The position numbers and the translations under genes are program-made. 64,000 bases of DNA from Thalassospira lucentensis (GTDB taxonomy: Bacteria > Pseudomonadota > Alphaproteobacteria > Rhodospirillales > Thalassospiraceae): assembly GCF_032921865.1 (NCBI RefSeq), contig NZ_CP136683.1, positions 1-64,000 on the forward strand, read 5' to 3'. This document shows, piece by piece, positions 27,601 through 36,600 of the stretch. Numbering within the stretch: the stretch's first letter is position 1; each line of letters opens with the position of its first letter. The notes under the pieces are model-generated. The model did not search any database. It was not told where the DNA came from and saw only the letters and a program-made list of their open reading frames with translations.

Positions 27601-30600
27601 GCGTTCCAAAGGCTTCTGCGCGTGCATATTCGGTCCGATATTCACGTTCCAGTTCCTCATATAATTTGCGCTGTTCCTTAACGGGCAGCATGACAAGGCG
27701 ACCGGTGATTTTCCGCGCAGCGCCTTCAGGATCAAGGCCACGTCCCCCTGCAGCCGGCTTGAGTGGCAAACCGAAGCGATAATGAATGGAGGGATTATTT
27801 TCCATCACTGTTGCCGCGGCGCGATCTCCCAAAGGATTGAGGATATTCACACCGCCACTCTTCAACAGGCCGTTTTTGCGGGCTGTTGTATTGGCATTCA
27901 GAGACTGGAGTTTGGCTTCAAGCACGGCAGCTGGACGTTCGGCTGCCGGGATATTTGGCACGAAATGACCATATCGTGGAGGAACGACCTGACCTTCCCT
28001 GTTTGTGCGCCATTTGAGCTGAACATGTGTCGTAACATCCCGATCAGCCTGCCAGGTCAGGTCCACGCGAGGACGCTGATCGGCGAATTTCTCGCTGGCA
28101 TGCAAACTCATGCCACTGGCGGCACTGACATTGGCAAGAGCTGCATCAATGGATCCATCATTGAATCCCTGTTCTGTCAGAACGGCAGCCGCCTTGCTGC
28201 GCTCCTGTGCCGTCCGGCGATAATAACGCGGGATTTCACCGGAATAGTCGATCCCGTCCATCCGACCGGTAAATTCACCGAATGTGTAACCGGCTTTCTC
28301 GATCCGGTTCTTGACATAGTCAATCGGACTGACCGGCATTCCGGACCAGTCGATCGCATCAATACGCTTGATGATCTCGGCATATTTCGTGGTAAGGTCG
28401 CTCCCGAGTTCCGCATCGGTCAGGGGGCGACGGATTTTCTCGCCAAATGGCGTGCCCAAAGTCACATCGCGTGATCTTGCGACATAGCGCTTGAGCAGAT
28501 CGCCATAACTCGCAGAGATCGCATCGCCAGCCTGCAATTCATTAACACTGGCATATTCCGAAAGGAACGACCCCATCGTATTGGCCAGTGTGATGAAAGG
28601 TTTTTCACCATGCTTTAGGGCTTCGATGGCCTCACCGGCAACATGATCGGCTGTCATGGCCAATAGAGCCTGATCGGTTACATTGTGAAGAAGGCTCGTG
28701 AAATTGGTTGAATTAACACCAACTTCACCAATGGCGCCGTCCGGCAGAGCTGCCTTACCTTCCTTAAGGAGGTTTCGGCCAAGCGATCCTTTCAGTCTGC
28801 CATTCTTCGCCTGATCGAACTCTGCAATGGCCTCGATCACGCCGGCAAACTGATCAAAGCGTTTTTCATCGATATCGACAGGGATGAAATCATACTTTGT
28901 GCCATCCATCGAGCGTTCGAGGCGCATATATTGCCCGCTCTCTGCCAGCATGGTTGCAACCATCTGCTGCATGGGAATGCCATGTTTGGAAATGACTTCG
29001 CCGATATCAGTGGGATTTTTCACAGCCAGTCGCAGGTCCGTGCGGCTGAACAGATCCATGACGGAAGGACGTTTGGCATAGGTACCGGAACTGTCATAGA
29101 CACCCTTGGCATCAAAGCCGAGACTGCGCGCAAACTCGGCACGGTTTTCCGGAGCCTTCAAATCTTTGTACAGCTCGTCATTTCCGCCGGCATTATGCGT
29201 TTCATCGCGGACCAGATAAGCTTTGGGGGCAAGAGCCCTTAGCAACTGACGGCGCAATGTATCGTGCCCGTTGACGGTCTGGGTCTGTGACCAGGTCGTA
29301 AAGACCATGTCATATTTGTCGCCAAGACTCTTCTGATCCCGGATCCGGATCAGTTCGGCATCATGTTTTGCCTTGTCCGGTGTGCTCAGTACCGTTCCGT
29401 CAGGCAAGGGCAGCGCTTTGCTGGCCGTCAGACCGTCATTGGTGATCAATGGACGGAGATGGCCAAAACCGATATCGGCAAGGTCGCGCATGATTGCCGG
29501 ATAGAGGTTCGGCTTCTCGGTGTGGAAAACCGGTATCAGGCCATGACGATGGGCATAGACAATCTGGACAGCAGCATCGCGGCCTTTGCCCATACCCATC
29601 AGCTTGCCATTGATGAAGGAACCGCCGCTTTCAAACTGATCAATCGACATGCCGGCCGTATCGATCTGTTCTGCCGAAAGGGCCTTATAAAGATCATCGC
29701 GTGAGGTATATCCGAGCTTGCCCTGCACATATTCATCGATATCTCCATGCTTCTCGATGAAGGCCTTTTTGGCTTTCTCGAAGGCGCTGTGAAGATTGGA
29801 GGGCATCAGCGTATTTTGAGATTTACCACCCGACATTGGCTTGTATGGCGTCAGGCTCTCGTCATTGACGGCCGGTTTCATGCGCTGATCTCCATCAGTA
29901 GATGATCCAGATCGAGTTGTTTCTGTTCTGCTGGAATCCCCGTTTTCGGGTCTGCCGGCAGTTCCCGTGTGATCGGCTGCAGGAACGCCCTGAAATCCGG
30001 ATGTCCGATCAGATCGTTCGGCTGTATCGGCAATTCGGGGATTTCCAGACTGACCGTGATCCGGGCGAGGGTCCCCGGAACCGCGCTCTCCATCGCGCCC
30101 AGCTTCTCCCGAAGTGCGAAGAGATAGGTCTCCCGGTCCAGCTTGCGGTTCATCATTGGCAGCAGAACCGTTCCGAAGAGGGGCATTATGCCGGGAATAA
30201 AGGATTGCTGCGGAATGAAAGTCAGGTGAGCCATCCAGCTTGCCTGTGCGTTGTTTCCAGACATGATTGGCGATCTCCTGAAGCTGTTTCTGGGATTTTA
30301 CGACCGGGGGACGGATATATCCCGGGTGATCAAGTTTTGATGTGCCAATGCCGTCTATGACGATGACGTCAATGGGCCATTGTGCGCCCTGGCGCTGATA
30401 AAGAGAGCCATCCAGCGTGACATGCCCTGTCACGTTGAATTTATTGTAAAGCTTCCAGTAGAAGCTGCGCATGCCGGCTGCAAGATAGGGATTCTCGCCG
30501 CTACGGGTGTTGCGTGGAGACGGCATGAGCAAAACCGCCCGTCCATCATCATCAAGATTGGACAGTGCGTTCCACGCAATGACTTCTTCCAGGCGATTTG

Positions 30601-33600
30601 TCCGGACCGCTTTCGTACCCGGCTTGATCGGGTGCGCCCCGGTCTCTTCGAGCGCGCGCACTCTGCTCTGGTCAAAACCAGGCAGTACGCCAAATGGCGG
30701 ATTTGCAATCAGATAGGGGATCCGTTTACGGTCCGAGCGACGCAAGGTGCTTGATCTGGTTGCATCCCGCGTGCTCTTGACTGTTTCCGGGACCGCCAGA
30801 TACCTTGCGCGCTCCGGATCAAGTTCATTTCCGCGTCGGTCCTCGAATGCCGTTCCGAGAAACAGTGCGCCGTGCCCGGCTGCGGGGTCCGTAACGGGCA
30901 ATCCGGGTTTGGCATCCAGCAGCCAGTTGGCAAAATATGCCAGGGAAACAGGGGTGGAATAAGCCTGCATCTCGCTGGAATGGGACGTGCGTTTGGAAAA
31001 ACGTGAAAACCGGTTCTGAAGGTTTTCCAGTGACTGCATGCGGTCGCCAACAGGCATGCTGTCGGGAAAGTCATGGGTCAGCCTGTCTGCCAGGCGAAGC
31101 ATGGCGACTTCAGCCAATTCTTCGACACGTTTTGCCTTCAGGCTTTCCGGCCTGATGGTTTCCTTTGTCAGGTCTGAGGCAAACTTGCGCAATTCTGACG
31201 TAGAGGCGAACACCCGCCCACCATCAACAGCCGTGGACAATTCATCGATCAGCAGCCTTTCCTGTTGATCTGTAAAATCCTGTTCGGCCAGTTTGAAGGC
31301 GACTTCAGCAATATGAACCTTGCCATGATCAGTCGACTTTGCCTGCTTTCGACTAATGGCGGCCGCCTGGGATGATCGGGACAGATGCTTGTCCACGACC
31401 GCGGCAGCAATATTGCGAAGTGTGTCGCGGTCGGCCGTTTTGGACCATTCATGTATCTGATTGCGCCGAATGTCCCAGTTGGCAGCCGCCTGTAACTCGA
31501 TGACGCAGTCTCGCGCTTCTTCTTCCCGTGAGAAACGTCCTTCAGACGTCATGACGCTCATTCCGGTGGGAAGATGTGAAATGAACCATCCCGGCCGACC
31601 ATCCCGATCGCGGGAAATGGCAAACTGACCGTGCAGCTGGGCGTCAATCAGCTTGCCGCCAATACCGTTGAATAAGTCGTTTCTACTGCCAGGGGATGCA
31701 AAGAACACATTCTGGCGTTTGGTAAATCCAGCATCAGGTCCCGGCAGGTTCAAAGGCAGGGACGGATCCTTGAGCAGGGACGGATTGTCTCCCCGCGCAT
31801 GTGCTTCCGCCATGATCACGGCTTCGTTCCAGCTGTCCGCATCGGCCACGAACTGGTCATTGAACTGGACCTGCCAGACAATATCCTTGTTTGATTTCGA
31901 GATGCTGTAACCTAGCCCTGTCTTGTCGGCCATCACCCGGGGGGTGATTTCCTTCAGCTGCTCTTCGGCCACATTTCGGGATTTTTCAAATGTGGCTTCG
32001 GCTATGTCATCGCCAAATTCCCGATCGAATGCAGCTTCATCAATATCGCCAATTGCAAGGCCATCATCGCGCAACTGTTTAAGGACCAGTTCCCGGGCAT
32101 GTTTGCTAATCGACCTTTCGTTGATTTCGTCGCCGTTTGAAGAAAGGCTTGCAATTGTTTCAGCCCGGCAATGGGTTGCTTTCTCGGAAACAAACTCTTC
32201 GGTTATTTCAAACCGCTCGCCATGCTCAATCAGATACTCGCCCCGGATCCTGTGATAGTAGATATCGGCGAGGGCTGCAGCTGACCGGCTGATCTCCGAT
32301 GCATCCGGAAGGACATCGATCTGGTTGAAATCATCCTCAGAGCCAAAGACCGGTGTTTCACCAGTCTTGTATCGTGGCGTGATCAGGTCCTGATAGACAT
32401 TCCATTCGGGAAAGCGCTCGAGATAGGATTCTCGCAAATTCTGATAAGCGGCAGCAGCTTCAAACAGTGGTTGTGCGCGTTTTCGCGAGGTTGGATGCAG
32501 AATGTCTTCAGATTCCAGAAAATTATGAATTTTTTCGGCAAGTTCCTGATGATAGTCATCCCCAAGGTGCTGAACAGGGAAATTCTGGCGGTCCGGATGG
32601 GGTGCTGAAAGCCCCAGCGTTTCCGCTTCCATGAAGGCAACATTGGCTGCCTCCAGCATCTGTCTGGCCGCCGAAAGGCGTGAGGCTTCACCTGGGATTT
32701 CGCGACCGTCTGGCGTTCTCTCGTCGTTCCAGAATACCGGATCATGATCCAGGAATGTCGGGTCGCCAGCACCCAAACGGACAAGATCTTCTGACAGACG
32801 ACGATAATCACGCCGGCCGATTGACAGTGACACTTCGGCAAACGGAAATTCCGCCTGAAGATTGCTTCCGATGTCCCGGCGGTCCTGGGCAATATCTTTC
32901 TGGCGTTCACGAATAAAAGCGGGTGTGACCCAGACTTTTGCCTCTTCATCTGACAGGCCATTGCCCTGGACAACCCGGGCAGGGATGCCGCGTAACGCCA
33001 TGTTGATGAAGGCCATATGCACCGCACGGGCGTCCAGATCCTTCATGTGGACACGTAATCCGGTCTCCGGATCAAGCCCGAGCTGACGGAAATGGTCGAC
33101 CGCGGCAATCATCATCACACCTGCACCGCAAGTCGGATCACTCAGGCTGATAAAACCTTTCCCATCATTGGCCTGATCGAGCTTCTCCTGATCCAGATCG
33201 CCAAGTGTCATGGCGGCATTCAGCCTGGCGACAGAGTAGGGGGTGAAATATTGCCCCCAGCGTTTATCACCGGCAAATTCCATGTGAATGCGACCAAGAA
33301 TGTCGTTCTCGGGAAGCTGCATGCCCTCCAGCAACAGACGGGCTGCCCGCGGGAAATTTTCCCGAACGGTTTTCAGGCCCTTTGGGGTTTTCCGATATCG
33401 GTCAACAACCGCCAGATAGTTCTTTTCATTTTCAGTCCAAAGCTGGCTGTCCTTCGGAAAGGCATAGGACTGGGCTTCACAGGCCAGTAATTCAAGGAAA
33501 TTCCGCCAGTTCTCGCGAAACAGCTTGGTATCATCACTGGTTTTGATTTCCCTGATGATTTCTTTCTCGATTTCGGCCACCCTTTTTGGAGAGACCACTT

Positions 33601-36600
33601 TGAAGGCGACTGCACCCGAAAATCCGGGGTTCGTCTCTGTCGGCCGTTTTCGCCCAGATCGGATCGATCGCTCAAAATCCTTAACGGCAAGGCTTGAGTT
33701 AAGCGCGATATCCTGCAGGCGCGAAAACTGCTTCGAGAGCAGTTCACCATTGTCGAGTTCGCCCCAGTCCGCCTGAACATCCAGCAGTTCGGCAAAGTTC
33801 CGGGCTTCACGGTCGGTCCGGAAGAATGGCTTTACGGGTAAACCGGTTGGCAGATGCAAAACAGCAAAACCGGGCTGTTTATCGCCCAGATGCTGATCGG
33901 TAGAGACCAGACCGAAATTGCCCCGTGCCACCCCCTTGACCGTCCGGCGAGATGTTTCAAGCTGGTGAGACAGGATGAGTCTCGCAGGAACCCAGTCCTC
34001 ATTTCTGAAGCTCGGGTTCAGGGGTTCGAAAAGACTGGGATGATCAAAGTCCCTGATCCCCATAAGTGCAAAACGGCCGGCAATATGCTTTGCTTCTTCC
34101 AGAGCTTCCGGAAAATCCTCGCCCTGGGCGTGCCCGATGAATGTTTCATCACCTAGCGGCCCCGGGGCATAGATTTCAAAGCCACTATCGGGATGGTCTG
34201 GATGATAAACCAGACGATACCCAAGATGATCGTCGTCATGGATCACCCGGGCGCTATCGTATTCGTTGACCTCCTTGTCGAAAGCAGCCTGTATTGCCTC
34301 TTCCCATTCAGGCGCAAGATCAATCAGGATTGTCTCGGATTTGACAACGGGACTGGCACGCAATTCTTCCAGAATGTCATGCTGTTCTGAATCAGGCCTT
34401 TCCGACCAGTCTTCGTAGGTCGCGCTGGCGATCCGAGCCAGCGTCTGGGTTTCGGGAATGTAATTCTCGTAATGACGATCAATGAAATTCTCGAAAATTG
34501 GTCCGTCATGGGCCGTCTCACGGATCCGGTCGATCAACCATTTCCGATCAATCTGATCACGCTCCAGATCCGTTTCACGCATCTCCTCGAACCGGGGCAG
34601 AGCATTTTCCAAGAGGCCGACTGAAAATGCGATGGCTCCGCTAAAACCTGACTTCAGGCCGTTATTGTCTCTGCCAAATGGCGATTGACCCTGTTTAACC
34701 GGGCTCAAACGGCGCTTCATGCGTCGTCCGGTTCGGGAAGCTTCCCGAACCTGCCGGCGAGCTTCGGAAGCAGCGTTCTCGGCAACCGGACTGACAGTGC
34801 CAAGATTGTCAAAATTGACAGATGACCAGTCAAATCTTGGCTGGAGCAGGTCGACAAAGGACATTGACTGCTTTTGCTCCAGCCAGACCGGACCGATCGG
34901 CAAACCTGTCTGCAGATGAACCGCCTGATATCCCGGCCGATCGCGGGTGCCACTCATGACGACGGCGAAATCACCCTTTCCAAGGGCGCGCACGAGCCTG
35001 TATTCGTTGTCGGTTTCGCCATCTCCGACATGAATATGCCCCATGCCCCATTCATCGGTCCTGGGAGCGGTCCGGTTTACCGGATATGACCGGGGAATGA
35101 AGCCGAGTTTTGCATGGGTCCTTGCGGATTTGGTCGCATCTTCGTAGCTCTCATCTATGGTGAGGATCGCGCCAATATTGCCATCGCTGTTCATTTCGTG
35201 AAGCCGGTACTCAACCTCTTCACGCACGTCATTAGGCTCACAGCGAATGATGAAGTAGGGGTCTGCACCTTCCTGTTCATGTGATTGAACCAGATAGGTG
35301 TCATCAAGCAGGTTTCCTACAAGTTCATGTGCCTTTTCTGATTCCAGCTCGTAATAGATCTCATGAACTTCTTCCTCGCGATATCCGCCATCTGGCGTAT
35401 ATCCTTCAAAACTCCAGACATCGTCTTCGGGATTATTGCGTTCCACGGCCTCATCGATCAGGCGGTTATAAGCAACATCCCTTACCCGATCTTCAAATTC
35501 TACCCGGGCTTCCTCGGCCAACGCCTCGTCAGCATCAACATCGAATTCCTGAAGAATTTCTTCGCGCAGTTCATCATACCAGGACTGGCGTTCAGACAGA
35601 TCATACAGATCGTCCATATCTGCCAGAAAATCCCTGTGATTGGCTTCCAGACATTTCTTCTGTGCCTGGAACATGAGCTCATCACCATCGGGTGACTGAT
35701 GTAATCCCTCATGGATCTCCTCAATGACGTCATTTTCGAATTCTTCGAAATATTCACTGTCCCTGAAGACGATCGCCGTATTTTCGTCAGGAAACTCGGG
35801 AACAGGACGGTCATCGCCCGTGAGGTTCGGGGTACGATAGTTTCGGAGTTCGGGATAGCCGTCCAGAACAGTGGCTGGCACCGGCATGCCACGTCTCAAA
35901 GCCATGTAGAGCTGATCTTTGTGAACGGCAATCAGGGTATCTCGAAGCGAAATATCGACATCAAGCCGGGATGGAATGATCTCACCGGCATGAAACATGT
36001 CCCTGACTTCAGGGGACAGTGAGTGGGTATCGGAAATCCAGAGCTTACCGTCTTTCGATCCGCCGATCGTTTCCAGGATCGTATCCCGTTCCCGATGACG
36101 GTAATGAGGTGTAAACAGATACCAGTTGTCCCGATTACCGGGTTCCCGGACGAACAGTTTGTTGTGCCCGCCCTGGTATAAGGGTTTGAAGGGCTCTGCG
36201 GCCAATTTGAGATCGTCAATCTCGGTTTGATCCAGTTCAACGAAACGGATGTCGCTCAGGAATTCTTCCCGGGTTTTGGCCCAGTTTTCCTTGCCAAGTG
36301 AAAAAACGGCCTGACCATCCTGCAAAAGCTTGTTGGTTTGAGCCGTTTGAGGCGCATATCTTGAAATCATGGCTGGCGGAAACACAGAACGCACAACCCA
36401 CCAGTCATCCGGATGATCAAACGGTGTCTGATTTACCGGAGCAACATCCGTGATCGCCTTTCGCATGGCATCAAAATAGCGATCTGCTGCCATTTCATCG
36501 GGATGGTGGAGGCCTCTGATCAGTGCGAGCTGATCCGTAGGTTTTGACGGCCATTCATCAGCATGAACACGCTTTCCGAGACCATCCCGCCGATTTCGCG

